Origin: Candidatus Helarchaeota archaeon
GTDB taxonomy: Archaea; Asgardarchaeota; Lokiarchaeia; Helarchaeales; RDOG01
Assembly: GCA_019058315.1 (NCBI GenBank)
Contig: JAHPZH010000003.1
Span: 702,451 to 766,450 of the forward strand
Direction: 5' to 3'
Length of the DNA: 64,000 nt
Below are positions 9,180 through 18,716 of the stretch, piece after piece (position 1 is the stretch's first letter; each line of letters starts with the position of its first letter). Under the pieces are notes generated by a model. The model was given only the letters and a program-made list of their open reading frames with translations. It made no database searches and was not told the DNA's origin. The translations under genes and the position numbers were made by a program.

Positions 9180-10535
9180 ATGTTTGAGAAGAAATATGAT
9201 GCGATTATTATTGGTGCGGGTTTAGGAGGGTTAATGACTGCAGCAGGATTGGTTCAAGCAAAAAAGAGAGTCCTTGTTCTAGAAAAAGCAGCTTTTATTG
9301 GAGGAAAATATACAGAAATTGATTATAAGGGATATAAAGTCACTACCGGAGCTTGGACAAATATGGGTAGTAATAGCCATATAGACCGATTTTGTCAAAA
9401 AGTTGGTGCACAAGTTGATTATATTACTTTAAAACAAATACGAAAGGAACGTGGAACTCCGGGTTTACTTGGAAAAATTAGATATAAAAACGGAAAAGAA
9501 TTTCTACCCACTTCAACCTTAAATTCACCATTTTCTGAAAGTGAGATGCAAGAATTTTCAAAAATAATGATTGGTATGGTTTCTAAAGAACTTGAAGGAA
9601 TTGATAGGTCAAAAAATGTATCAGTTTTTGAATATGCAAAAAATTTTACAAATTCTGACAAGATTATCAAATTATTAGATTCATTAATAGGAATTGCAAG
9701 CGGATTAAATTCAAAAACAATCCCTGCAAGTGAATATAAAATAATTTTAGATGATGGTTTTGGGATAGCATCTGGTAGCTTTGGATTTCCAATTGGTGGT
9801 ATTAAATCCATTATAGATGCTCTAGAGAAAGTTATTATCAATAAAGGCGGTGAAATTAGGACTAAAAGTGCAGTTGAAAAAATACTAATTGATAGTAATT
9901 CGGCTACAGGAGTGCAATTGTCAGATGGTAAATCAATTTATTCAGACTTAGTTGTTAGTAATGCGGGACCAAGAAATCTTCTAAAAATATGTGGGCGAAA
10001 TAAATTTCCATCCAGTTTTCTTAAACAAGTTGATTCATTAATTCCAATAGAGGCGCTAGCCATTATATGTGGTTTAAATGAGCCGCTCAGTGAAGATGTG
10101 CCTATGATTATCACTCCGGACTGCCAGAGAATAGCTGGAATTTTTCAACCTACCTTTTTCGACCCGAGTGTTGCACCTCCTGGAAAAACTATGATTGATA
10201 TATTTGCTCCTCTTAAAACAAAAGATATCAAAAAAGAAATAGATCTCACCGTAAAAGATTTAGAAGATTTATATCCCGGCATTCTTGATCCTTCTAATTT
10301 GGATTTTCAGCTAAATATGGTATTTGCTGGCGACTTTCCAGCTGCAGAGGGTGCACAAACGTTCCGCCAGACGGGTAATGATAGAATTGACCCGAGATTA
10401 CCAGTAAATAATTTATTTATGGTAGGAGCCGAAGCTATAGGAAGTGGTGTTGCTGCGGATCTCATACCTATAGGAGTTAACAAAGCATTAGAGTATATAT
10501 TAGGAACTGAAAAATGGCTTAAGGTTACTACTTAA
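9180..10535 (+). CDS. CrtI/phytoene-desaturase-like FAD oxidoreductase
   Basis: This is an FAD-dependent amine-oxidase-fold enzyme of the phytoene dehydrogenase-like group. The N-terminal dinucleotide-binding motif IIIGAGLGGLMTAAGL (about 9-24) ends in an acidic strand (VLVLEK), and the C-terminal FAD motif is VNNLFMVGAEAIGSGVAADL, near 416-435. At 451 residues it is a normal length. A near full-length paralogue lies at 13075, and the two flank an HgdB-like gene, an acetoacetate-decarboxylase-like gene and a ferredoxin. The substrate is probably hydrophobic or CoA-bound; carotenoid desaturation is only one option, because no phytoene synthase is nearby. The start is ATG, about 30 bases after an AT-rich TATA-like region. 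Confidence 0.85.
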   Translation: MFEKKYDAIIIGAGLGGLMTAAGLVQAKKRVLVLEKAAFIGGKYTEIDYKGYKVTTGAWTNMGSNSHIDRFCQKVGAQVDYITLKQIRKERGTPGLLGKIRYKNGKEFLPTSTLNSPFSESEMQEFSKIMIGMVSKELEGIDRSKNVSVFEYAKNFTNSDKIIKLLDSLIGIASGLNSKTIPASEYKIILDDGFGIASGSFGFPIGGIKSIIDALEKVIINKGGEIRTKSAVEKILIDSNSATGVQLSDGKSIYSDLVVSNAGPRNLLKICGRNKFPSSFLKQVDSLIPIEALAIICGLNEPLSEDVPMIITPDCQRIAGIFQPTFFDPSVAPPGKTMIDIFAPLKTKDIKKEIDLTVKDLEDLYPGILDPSNLDFQLNMVFAGDFPAAEGAQTFRQTGNDRIDPRLPVNNLFMVGAEAIGSGVAADLIPIGVNKALEYILGTEKWLKVTT

Positions 10536-10637
10536 ATTTAATTTTGTAATTAAATTGATATACTTAAGATATTTTTCAAAAGTTGAATTAAGGTATAATC
10601 TATAACAAATTTATTAAAAAGACTTAGAGGATTTTCT

Positions 10638-11945
10638 TTGGCAGACTCGCAAGGAATAGAATTTTATGAAAAATTTACCTTTATGTTAAAAGATATGCAA
10701 ATGGCTTACCCTTTTGGAGTGGGTAAAGCAATATATTTATATTTTAGTAAATTACTTAAACAAATTCGGGATCCTAACAAAAAGAAAATATTATCAAACA
10801 TTGGTATTTGTCCGGAAATTTGTTATGCGATGGATTTAGTCCCGATTCAGCAAGAACTTACCAGTACTTTATGTGCAGCACTTGGAACATCAGTTGAATA
10901 TTTAGATTCTGCAATTGAGGCAGGAATGCCGCAAGGTTATCTTTGTAATTTCCAAAAAGTCTGGATTGGTGCAATGATATTGAAAAAGCTTCCCATACCA
11001 GATCTATTAGTATATGCTCCAGAACCTTGTGATTCAATGCATGAAAATTATCAATTCATTCAAAATCGTTATAATATTCCTGCATTTGGTTTTGACATTC
11101 CATATTGGACACATGAAAAGAGTTCTCCTTATTATAGTGACCGGATTTCAGAGTATGTAGGAAATCAAGTGAAAAAGATGGTTTCCTTTTTAGAAAAACA
11201 TACAAATTCAAAATTAGAGCCTGAAAAACTAAAAGAAACAATGGAAAAGTCAAATGCTGCTCGTCTAAATATGCTCGAAATACTTGAGTACTGTAAAGCC
11301 GTTCCAAGTCCGATGCCAAGTTCTATATTAACTCCATTCCTTATTTTACTTTCCTGCCTACTTGGTACAGATGAAGCTATAAATCTAACAAAATCGGTAA
11401 GAGACGAAGTTTACTCCAGATTTAAAAATAAACAAGGACATATTGCTTTAACTTATAAGAAAAAGACGGAAAAACTTAGACTATTATGGTTATTAATTCC
11501 AATAGCCTGGGATCTGGGAATAAGTAACTGGATGGAACGAAAATATGGTTGTATTACTATAATGGATATACTTTCAATTTACTTAACAAAACCAATCGAC
11601 ACAACAAGTTTAGAGTCCATATATAGAGATTTAGGAAAAGCAGTGATAGATTATCCAATGGGTCGTCAATATCGTGGACCAATCGAATTTTTTTTGGATG
11701 ATATGCTAAGAATTTGCAAGGATTATAAAATAGACGCGGCGGTATTGGGAGGTCATAATTGTAAAAACGTGTTTGCAGTCCGTAAATTGATTTCGGAAAC
11801 TTTAGATAAAGAGATGGGAATTAAAACCCTTGAACTGGAAGCAGATTCACTAGATCCCCGAGTAAAGCAAAAAAAAGATATAAAAAGAGCTTTAAGTCAA
11901 TTTTTAGATCGAATTACTAAAGAAAAATATGGGATAGAAAAATAA
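10638..11945 (+). CDS. 2-hydroxyacyl-CoA dehydratase / benzoyl-CoA reductase B-type subunit (HgdB/BcrB family)
   Basis: The protein belongs to the HGD-D family of iron-sulfur enzymes that pass single electrons to an acyl-CoA thioester. Characteristic features are the opening KKILSNIGICPEICYAMDLVP, the central stretch LCNFQKVWIG...DLLVYAPEPCDSMHE, and the closing GGHNCKN...KTLELEADSLDPR. Cysteines in these three places are the likely [4Fe-4S] ligands. At 435 residues it matches one subunit. The start is TTG at 10638 with gagg seven bases before it. No second subunit and no ASKHA-type activator ATPase is present nearby, which is unusual; the ferredoxin at 12892 could supply electrons. The gene sits between two CrtI-like flavoproteins. 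Confidence 0.85.
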   Translation: MADSQGIEFYEKFTFMLKDMQMAYPFGVGKAIYLYFSKLLKQIRDPNKKKILSNIGICPEICYAMDLVPIQQELTSTLCAALGTSVEYLDSAIEAGMPQGYLCNFQKVWIGAMILKKLPIPDLLVYAPEPCDSMHENYQFIQNRYNIPAFGFDIPYWTHEKSSPYYSDRISEYVGNQVKKMVSFLEKHTNSKLEPEKLKETMEKSNAARLNMLEILEYCKAVPSPMPSSILTPFLILLSCLLGTDEAINLTKSVRDEVYSRFKNKQGHIALTYKKKTEKLRLLWLLIPIAWDLGISNWMERKYGCITIMDILSIYLTKPIDTTSLESIYRDLGKAVIDYPMGRQYRGPIEFFLDDMLRICKDYKIDAAVLGGHNCKNVFAVRKLISETLDKEMGIKTLELEADSLDPRVKQKKDIKRALSQFLDRITKEKYGIEK

Positions 11946-11983
11946 ATTTAAAGATTTTATTATTCAATTATGAGGTGAATTTT

Positions 11984-12715
11984 ATGGAAAGGTTAAAAGC
12001 AATACCCATTTCTGCTCCTTTATATGAATTTAAGAAAAATGAGACATTTTTTTACCCTGATTCAAAATTTTTAATGGTTACGTTTAGTGTTGATAGAGAA
12101 GATATTAAAGAATTGGTTCCACCTCCGTTAATTGTCGGTAAATCACCAATGGTTATATGTTATGTAGCATATTTTAAAGATTCATTTGTGGGAAATTATC
12201 ACGAGGCAGCAACTTTTATTGAAGCACGATTAAAAACGAAAACAACTAAGGATATGGGTTGGTACTGTAATAGTATGTTTGTTGATAATGATGCAGCAAT
12301 GGCAGCAGGACGTGAAATTTACGGTTTTCCAAAAAAAATTGCAGAATTCAAGCTATTTACTGAAAAGGGAAAACAAATTGGCATTGTAAAAAGAAATGGG
12401 ATTGAAATAATGAAAATAGTAGTTGAACTTACAAATGAAGTAAATGAAATTCCTGGAGGACAAGTCATTAGAGCTTTAACTTTAAAACACATTACTAATC
12501 CAGAGAATAATGGAATTGAACTTTCCGAATTTGTAGCAACTGATTTAAAAGTGATTCCTAAAACAATTAAAAATGGGAGTACATCAGTTGAATTTAAAGA
12601 ATCAAAAAGAGATTTAATATATTTGCTTAAACCAAAAACGGATCCCTTGGGTTTTTATATAATTTCAAACGAAATGTATTTACCTCCCGGAAAAATAATA
12701 CATAAAATGGTTTAA
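11984..12715 (+). CDS. acetoacetate decarboxylase family protein
   Basis: The 243-residue protein has the acetoacetate decarboxylase fold. The hallmark GREIYGFPKK places adjacent lysines at residues 117-118; in the clostridial enzyme the equivalent pair forms the Schiff base and lowers its pKa. Glutamates in NYHEAATFIEAR match the conserved acidic pair. I start it at ATG 11984 because gaggtg (11972-11977) is correctly spaced before it; the GTG at 11975 is part of that SD. In this family many members are not true acetoacetate decarboxylases but aldolase-dehydratases or lactonases. The tight spacing after the HgdB-like gene (38 bases) suggests one operon acting on a common acyl intermediate. 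Confidence 0.88.
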   Translation: MERLKAIPISAPLYEFKKNETFFYPDSKFLMVTFSVDREDIKELVPPPLIVGKSPMVICYVAYFKDSFVGNYHEAATFIEARLKTKTTKDMGWYCNSMFVDNDAAMAAGREIYGFPKKIAEFKLFTEKGKQIGIVKRNGIEIMKIVVELTNEVNEIPGGQVIRALTLKHITNPENNGIELSEFVATDLKVIPKTIKNGSTSVEFKESKRDLIYLLKPKTDPLGFYIISNEMYLPPGKIIHKMV

Positions 12716-12857
12716 TTATACACGATTCTTTTATAAATATTTAGGAATTATCACAGTTAAGTTAATTACGTATCAAATTTTTAAATTATTATCATAAAGA
12801 ATATTTCATTGTAATAATTCATTTCATAAAAACAAAGTATCTTGTTTGATACTGGTT

Positions 12858-12868
12858 CTTTTTATATT
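12858..12868 (+). promoter_or_regulatory. TATA-like promoter element for the ferredoxin/CrtI operon
   Basis: The sequence ctttttatatt lies about 25-33 bases before the ferredoxin ATG. That matches an archaeal TATA box with transcription starting at or just before the gene, apart from the gagg SD. It separates this pair of genes from the preceding HgdB/ADC operon by about 175 AT-rich bases that hold nothing else recognisable. Confidence 0.45.
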
Positions 12869-12891
12869 TGGACTATTCACGATAGAGGTTT

Positions 12892-13074
12892 ATGAAATTG
12901 ATTCAAATTGATGATAAGAAATGTTGTGGTTGTAGTTATTGTGTATTAACTTGTCCTAAAGAGGCAATAACTTCCTATTATGGTGCTGAAGTTAATGAAA
13001 AGTGTACTAGCTGTGGGATTTGTGTACATAATTGTCCAAATTATGCCATTATAATTATACAAGGTGAAAAATAA
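12892..13074 (+). CDS. 2[4Fe-4S] ferredoxin
   Basis: This 60-residue ferredoxin carries two complete cluster motifs: C11-C14-C17-C21P and C38-C41-C44-C48P, each CxxCxxCxxxCP. It is a low-potential electron carrier in the cytosol. The ATG follows a gagg SD, and its stop codon is immediately followed by the ATG of the next CrtI-like flavoprotein. The pairing strongly suggests that it is the electron partner of that enzyme, and possibly of the HgdB-like protein upstream. Confidence 0.93.
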   Translation: MKLIQIDDKKCCGCSYCVLTCPKEAITSYYGAEVNEKCTSCGICVHNCPNYAIIIIQGEK

Positions 13075-14439
13075 ATGTCTGAACAAGATTATGATACCAT
13101 CATTATAGGTGCTGGAATTGGGGGTTTAATGACAGCTGCTGGGTTATTACATGCTGGAAAAAGAAAAATTCTGGTTTTAGAAAAAGGAACGTTTATAGGA
13201 GGCAAGTATACAGAAATTAATCATAAGGGATACAAGGTAACTACGGGATCTTGGACTAGTATAGGTAAAAGTTCACATATCGGTCGTTTTTGCGAAGAAG
13301 TTGGAGCAAATGTTGAATATATAACTCTAAGACAAATGAAGAAAAAAGGTATTGGTTCTGGGTTATTTAGCAAGGTCAGATATACTGATGGAACTGAATA
13401 TTCACCAACATCAACTGAAACGACTCATTTTTCAGAAAAAGAGGGGGAAGAAATGACTACATTGTTGATGGGATTAGCTGCCAAAGAACTTAAAGGGATT
13501 GATAGGTCTAAGAATGTTTCCGTAAGACAATATGGAGAGAATTTTACAAAATCAGAAGGTATAATGGGACTTCTGGATTCTTTAATAGGCACAGCTGCTT
13601 GTTTAAATGTTGATACTATGCCAACAAGTGAGTTCCGGATCATTATGGAAGACGGTTTTAGATTAGCTGCTGCAAGGTTTGGTTTCCCAGTAGGAGGCGT
13701 TCGAGGTATTATTGATGCTTTGGAAAAAGTAATTAGAGAAAAAGGGGGAGAAATCCAAACCAAATGCAATGTTGAGAAAATAAACATTGATAATAATCGT
13801 GCAACTGGAGTCGAGTTATCTGATGGTAAAACAATTAATTCAAAAATCGTAGTTCACAACGCTGGACCAAGGAGACTTTTGGAACTTGGCGGAAGAAAAA
13901 ATTTCCCTAATGAATTAGTCAAAAAAATTGATAATCTAATCCCCGTCGAAGCCGCTGCAATTATATTGGGATTAAATAAGCCTATTTCTAAAGATATTCC
14001 ACTGATTTTAACCCCAGATTGCGAACGAATTGTTGGAATTTTCGAACCAACATTCTTTGGTGACGAGGCAGGTGTAGCTCCACCTGGAAAAACTATGATT
14101 GACTTATTCTGTCCAATTAAAACTCAAAATATTAAAAAAGAAGTTGACTTGGCGATCGAAGATATACAAAATTTATATCCAGGAATTTTAGACAAATCAA
14201 ACTTAGATTTTCAACAGAATATGATATTTTATAAGAACACTCCTGCGGCGGAATCAGGACAGACCTTCAATCAAACGGGGGATGATCGAATTGATCCAAA
14301 GACTCCAGTAAATAATTTATATTTTGTTGGCTTTGACGCGCATGGCTCAGGTGTAGCCGGAGATTTAATCCCAATAGGTGTTAGAAAGGCTTTGGATTAT
14401 ATTCTAAAAACAGAAAAATGGTTGAAAGTGGCTATATAG
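13075..14439 (+). CDS. CrtI/phytoene-desaturase-like FAD oxidoreductase, paralogue 2
   Basis: This close paralogue of the protein at 9180 shares the same dinucleotide motif (IIIGAGIGGLMTAAGLLHAG), the same GGKYTE(I) strand, the RFGFPVGG(V) loop and the C-terminal GSGVAGDLIPIGVRKALDYI. It has 454 residues. The ATG abuts the ferredoxin stop codon, so it is translated with it. The two paralogues share a core substrate pocket but differ in the insert around residues 110-130, so they may act in sequence or as a heterodimer on the same substrate. Electron flow to or from ferredoxin rather than oxygen is implied by the neighbour. Confidence 0.85.
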   Translation: MSEQDYDTIIIGAGIGGLMTAAGLLHAGKRKILVLEKGTFIGGKYTEINHKGYKVTTGSWTSIGKSSHIGRFCEEVGANVEYITLRQMKKKGIGSGLFSKVRYTDGTEYSPTSTETTHFSEKEGEEMTTLLMGLAAKELKGIDRSKNVSVRQYGENFTKSEGIMGLLDSLIGTAACLNVDTMPTSEFRIIMEDGFRLAAARFGFPVGGVRGIIDALEKVIREKGGEIQTKCNVEKINIDNNRATGVELSDGKTINSKIVVHNAGPRRLLELGGRKNFPNELVKKIDNLIPVEAAAIILGLNKPISKDIPLILTPDCERIVGIFEPTFFGDEAGVAPPGKTMIDLFCPIKTQNIKKEVDLAIEDIQNLYPGILDKSNLDFQQNMIFYKNTPAAESGQTFNQTGDDRIDPKTPVNNLYFVGFDAHGSGVAGDLIPIGVRKALDYILKTEKWLKVAI

Positions 14440-14462
14440 AAAAAGAAAAATTTATGTAAGTC

Positions 14463-15263
14463 TCATCTACATCTTGAACTTTGTCCTCCATCAACCGGAA
14501 GAATGACTGATGTAATAAATTTTGCTTCGTCAGATGCAAGGAAAAGTGCAGCATATGCTGAGTCCCATGCGTCTCCCATTCCGCCTTTTAATGGGACTAA
14601 TTTATTCCTCATTTTGATTATATCTTTTTTAGGTATCTTCGTTTCTCTCACAAATCCTTCGACAGCCATTGGTGTATTCATTAGACCGAGCATAATAGCA
14701 TTCACACGTATACCTTGACCAGCATACTCCTGAGCTAATTGATGAGTTAAAGAATTAACTCCAGACTTTGAAATCTTATAAGCCACAAATGGTGCAGCAC
14801 AAACAGCCGCAATAGAAGAGGTATTTATAATACATCCACTTTCTTGTTTCGCCATAATTGGTAAAACATATTTACACGAGAGAAACATTCCTTTTAAGTT
14901 TACAGTAAAAATTTTATCCCAAGATTCTTCGCTCAAACTGACTAATCTCTTATCTCCTTCTCCTATACCAACATTATTTACGAGAATATCGATCCTTCCA
15001 TAAACCTCAACACATTTCTCAGCCATTCGCTTGCAATCATCTGCTTTCGTAATATCAGCTTTAAAAATAAAAGATTCTCCACCTTCTTTATCGATCATCT
15101 CTTTTGTTTCTTTGGCAAGATCGGGATTAATATCAACCAGCATTACTTTTGCACCCTCACGGGCGAAAAGTATCGATATAGCTCTTCCATTTCCAATAGT
15201 ATCTCCGGGCTGTTGCCCTGCTCCGACAACTATAGCAACTTTATCTTTTAAACGATTTACCAT
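14463..15263 (-). CDS. short-chain dehydrogenase/reductase (SDR)
   Basis: This is a classical NAD(P)-dependent oxidoreductase. The cofactor loop is an extended variant (VVGAGQQPGDTIGNGRAI, residues 12-29) instead of the usual TGxxxGIG. The acidic D44 after strand 2 favours NAD. The NNVG motif is at 96-99, and the catalytic serine (149/150), Y162 and K166 are all present. At 266 residues it is complete. It is convergent with the CrtI/ferredoxin operon and only 23 bases from it, and could act on the same carbon skeleton (ketone/alcohol step). The specific substrate is unknown. Confidence 0.9.
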   Translation of the reverse strand: MVNRLKDKVAIVVGAGQQPGDTIGNGRAISILFAREGAKVMLVDINPDLAKETKEMIDKEGGESFIFKADITKADDCKRMAEKCVEVYGRIDILVNNVGIGEGDKRLVSLSEESWDKIFTVNLKGMFLSCKYVLPIMAKQESGCIINTSSIAAVCAAPFVAYKISKSGVNSLTHQLAQEYAGQGIRVNAIMLGLMNTPMAVEGFVRETKIPKKDIIKMRNKLVPLKGGMGDAWDSAYAALFLASDEAKFITSVILPVDGGQSSRCR

Positions 15264-15329
15264 TTTAGTCCTCCTTTATTTTTTTTATAATAATTATTGT
15301 ATATTGTTAAAAAAAAAGATTAATAGATT

Positions 15330-16838
15330 TTACTCGCTTTTTTTGTAGATAATTATAAGAACGATTGCAGCTATTATTGCTATTATTATTATAATAGGGA
15401 TTGCCCAAATCAATGTATCAGGTCCGGAAATCATTAATAACACTAATGGTAATAGATCAGTTGATTTACTAGGTCCTGAAAAAGATGCATACATTATTTC
15501 TTGATCATTTCCCCATTCACCGTCTGTTCCATCTTCCCACACAACATGTATTTTTCCATTAGGTTCAATAGCAATTTTAGAATCATAACTGTCACCGTCA
15601 TTCCAACCATAAAAGTCAGATATACAAGTTACATTAGTCCATTTCGTTCCAGTATATTTTACGTACATTATTTCTTCATCAGAACCCCATTCACCGTCAG
15701 TAGCTTCATTCCACGTTACATGTAAGATTCCTTGGTTATCTATTGCTATATCAGGAAAATCACTACTCATATCATTCCACCCAGTACTATCATCTGAGAT
15801 AACCGTTGCATTGGACCAGCCCGTAGCAGTATAGCTTGCATACATTATTTCTGTATCTGTTCCCCATTCAGTATCAGTATAATCATACCAAACAACATGA
15901 ACATTTCCATTATTATCAGTGGCAACTTTAGGTCTGTAGCTAGAACCATCATTCCATCCGTATAAATCGGAAATACAAGTTGCATTGGACCAACCTGAGG
16001 CGGTTCGATTTGCATACATTATTTCTGCGTCTGATCCCCATTCACCATTTGTAAGATCATGCCAAACTACATGTAAATATTCATTATTATCAATAGCAAT
16101 GATTGGGAAACGACTAGCACCATCATTCCACAAAGTATAATCATCTGAAATACAAGTTGCATTGGACCAACCAGTGGTAGTACAATTTGCATAAAATATT
16201 TCTTCATCTGTTTCCCATTCACCATCTGTATAATCATACCAGACTACATGTATTACACCATTATTATCTATAGCAATGTCGGGATTATAACTATCATCGT
16301 TATTCCATCCAGTATTATCATCTGAAATTACAGTTGCATTGGACCAACCTGTAGCAGTTCGATTTGCATACATAATTTCTTGGTCTGTTCCCCATTCACC
16401 AGGTGTATCATCATTCCAGACTACATGCAGATTTCCATTATTATCTAAATCAATTCTAGGGTTCTCACTAGAACCATTATTCCATCCATAAATATCCGAA
16501 ATACAAGTTGCATTAGACCAACCAGTGTTAGTATAATTTGCATAAAATATTTCTTCATCTGTTCCCCATTCACCAACTGTCCAATCATACCATACTACAT
16601 GTATATATCCATTTTTATCAACGACAATATCTGAATAATAGCTATTATCGTTGTTCCATCCAGTACTATCATCAGAAATCACAGTTGCATTGGACCAATT
16701 AGAAGTATTTAATGGAAAATTTTTATTATCGAGTGGAATAGACATCAAATTATTAAAAGAATTATTTGTTAGTACACTGAATATTGATAAAACTAGTATT
16801 TGAGATGTCAAAATATATATTAATATTTTTTTATTAAT
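15330..16838 (-). CDS. secreted seven-bladed propeller protein with C-terminal membrane anchor
   Basis: This is a paralogue of the propeller part of the protein at 5252. Seven repeats of about 59 residues (WSNAT(V/C)ISD..., HVVW.D, GEWGTDxEI(M/F)YA) are followed directly by one membrane helix (LIWAIPIIIIIAIIAAIVLI) and a short KKSE tail. It therefore lacks the cytosolic domains of its relative. Starting at the TTG at 16811 would remove the positively charged signal-peptide end. Extending to an in-frame ATT at 16838 gives NKKILIYILTSQILVLSIF, a proper signal peptide, and places the start nine bases after an aaggag SD. I therefore prefer ATT. It is expected on the cell surface; the ligand is unknown. 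Confidence 0.82.
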   Translation of the reverse strand: MNKKILIYILTSQILVLSIFSVLTNNSFNNLMSIPLDNKNFPLNTSNWSNATVISDDSTGWNNDNSYYSDIVVDKNGYIHVVWYDWTVGEWGTDEEIFYANYTNTGWSNATCISDIYGWNNGSSENPRIDLDNNGNLHVVWNDDTPGEWGTDQEIMYANRTATGWSNATVISDDNTGWNNDDSYNPDIAIDNNGVIHVVWYDYTDGEWETDEEIFYANCTTTGWSNATCISDDYTLWNDGASRFPIIAIDNNEYLHVVWHDLTNGEWGSDAEIMYANRTASGWSNATCISDLYGWNDGSSYRPKVATDNNGNVHVVWYDYTDTEWGTDTEIMYASYTATGWSNATVISDDSTGWNDMSSDFPDIAIDNQGILHVTWNEATDGEWGSDEEIMYVKYTGTKWTNVTCISDFYGWNDGDSYDSKIAIEPNGKIHVVWEDGTDGEWGNDQEIMYASFSGPSKSTDLLPLVLLMISGPDTLIWAIPIIIIIAIIAAIVLIIIYKKSE

Positions 16839-16980
16839 TTTAAAAAACTCCTTTTATTTTAGATTTAAAATTTAAAATATATCATTTTAAATTAATTATG
16901 TTATACCTATTTTTAAAAGAATATTTATATTTCCAATTAAAGTTGTGATTCACCGTCAATAAATTAATGGAAATATAACT

Positions 16981-18210
16981 TTGGATAGAAATATAAAAAC
17001 TTTTTACATTAGGCAATTTTTTCATAACTTATGGTTCATCGTTCCTGTTCTTGTAAGTTTTTACAATGAACTGGGATTAACCTTTGGTCAAGTATTATTA
17101 TTACAATCTGTTTCAGCAATATCAGCCATTGTATTTAGTGTTCCATCTGGTTTATTAGCTGACAGAATCGGTCGCAAAAAAGTTCTTTTATTAGGTATAT
17201 TTTTACTTAACATCTTCATGTTTTTTTATTTATTTGTGGTCAATTTCTTTGAATTTGTAATTCTCGATATTATTTATGGAGCGTCTCTCGCTTTAATCTC
17301 TGCAGAGTTTCCTTTAGTTTCTGATACGTTAGTAGAAATTGACAAAGAAGAAATAACTACAAAAGTTTTTTCAAACGGAAACACAATCTTAATCCTTTCA
17401 TTTATGGCAAGCAATATAGCTCTAATATTTTTAATTGATTATGGATATCGATTTACAATTCTATGTTCCCTCATAGCATTTATCATAAGTTTTTTTATAG
17501 CTTTATTAGGTTTCAGAGAACCTAGAATTAAACATAGAGAAAAGGAACAAACTAAAAATTTCAGATTTCATTTAGGAAAAATGAATGAATACTGTAGGAA
17601 AGATCATTTCTTATTGTATTTAATAATTATTGGTTCAGTGTATCTTTCTATTTCATATTTAGCTTTTTGGGTCGTGCAACCATATTATACAGAATGCAAC
17701 TTGCCAATAGAATCGTTTGGGTTATTATTTGCAATAACTAATATGACTGAATTAATAGCTACTTACTTATCCTATAGAATCGAAAAGAAATTAGGAAAAA
17801 AAGCCACACTTTTAATTATTAATCTATTATTTCTTCTCGCTTTTTTAGGCATGAGCTTCATTTTCAATATTTTTGGATTAATTTTTGTTATTTTAAGACA
17901 AATTGGAAATGCTTTTGCGGTTCCAATATTTAATGCATATATAAGTGAAGAGATTACATATATGGAAAAATTAGAAAATGAAGATATTCCCTCCAGTAAA
18001 GCTACTATATATAGTGTTTATGCAATGTTAAACAATTTGATATTCTCAGTAGTATCTCCAATAACTGGATTTTTAGCAGATACAATATCCTTATCTTTTA
18101 CTCTAGTAATATTATTCCTTACGCTTTTTATATCACTAATTATTAATTTAATTCTATTAAGTAGACTGAGAATTATAAATAATAATGAATTAACCAAAAA
18201 ACTTTCATAA
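16981..18210 (+). CDS. MFS transporter
   Basis: This 409-residue membrane protein has about twelve hydrophobic helices. The major-facilitator loop 2-3 signature is present as GLLADRIGRKKVLLLG, near residues 57-72. A charged central loop (about 185-200, REPRIKHREKEQTK) separates the two six-helix halves. The start is the TTG at 16981. The substrate cannot be predicted. It is likely a drug or metabolite exporter, judged only by size and the short central loop. It is divergent from the propeller gene. Confidence 0.88.
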   Translation: MDRNIKTFYIRQFFHNLWFIVPVLVSFYNELGLTFGQVLLLQSVSAISAIVFSVPSGLLADRIGRKKVLLLGIFLLNIFMFFYLFVVNFFEFVILDIIYGASLALISAEFPLVSDTLVEIDKEEITTKVFSNGNTILILSFMASNIALIFLIDYGYRFTILCSLIAFIISFFIALLGFREPRIKHREKEQTKNFRFHLGKMNEYCRKDHFLLYLIIIGSVYLSISYLAFWVVQPYYTECNLPIESFGLLFAITNMTELIATYLSYRIEKKLGKKATLLIINLLFLLAFLGMSFIFNIFGLIFVILRQIGNAFAVPIFNAYISEEITYMEKLENEDIPSSKATIYSVYAMLNNLIFSVVSPITGFLADTISLSFTLVILFLTLFISLIINLILLSRLRIINNNELTKKLS

Positions 18211-18242
18211 AAATATAAAATAGAAAAAATAGAAAATTAATC

Positions 18243-18575
18243 TTATACTGGGGGTTCTTTTCGGAATAATAACTTATACCAGAACCGTCTACCGTCTTTG
18301 GCGGTGACTGCTACAACAGTAGCTACTCCAAAAATTGCTGTAATGATAACTCCAATTAACAGAATTCTAAGGCCGTCAGATGGTAAATTCGTAAAGAATC
18401 CCAGAACACCTCCGGATCCCCAAACTAAATTAATTAGATCATCAAATGGATCGGCTGTAGCTGAATCCACAACAGCCCAAAGGGCACCAATAATTACAAG
18501 AACGATAAGAAATGGAACTAAAAAAACACAAGCTTCTTCAAAAACTCTTTGAATTTTCTCCACAGTATCCGTCAA
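18243..18575 (-). CDS. small two-helix membrane protein
   Basis: The 110-residue protein has two membrane helices (about 17-38, VFLVPFLIVLVIIGALWAVV, and 70-90, LLIGVIITAIFGVATVVAV). A loop rich in aspartate and glycine lies between them, and the C-terminus is basic (RRFWYKLLFRKEPP). I do not recognise a family. It is convergent with the MFS gene, 32 bases apart. The start is TTG at 18575. Confidence 0.65.
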   Translation of the reverse strand: MTDTVEKIQRVFEEACVFLVPFLIVLVIIGALWAVVDSATADPFDDLINLVWGSGGVLGFFTNLPSDGLRILLIGVIITAIFGVATVVAVTAKDGRRFWYKLLFRKEPPV

Positions 18576-18716
18576 AGCCTTTCACCAAAAATAAAAATAT
18601 TCGCTATAACAATTATCTATATTTATTATAATATAAAGTTTTATACTTTCCGTATTGATAATTTTTGTCGGAAATCAACGATTAGTAATATAAGAAACGA
18701 TAGGGGTAATAATTCT

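Noticed and set aside
13425..13787. Minus-strand frame inside the second CrtI-like gene (and a similar one at 9419-9841)
   Set aside because: Both are shadows at the same place in paralogous genes, caused by shared codon use.
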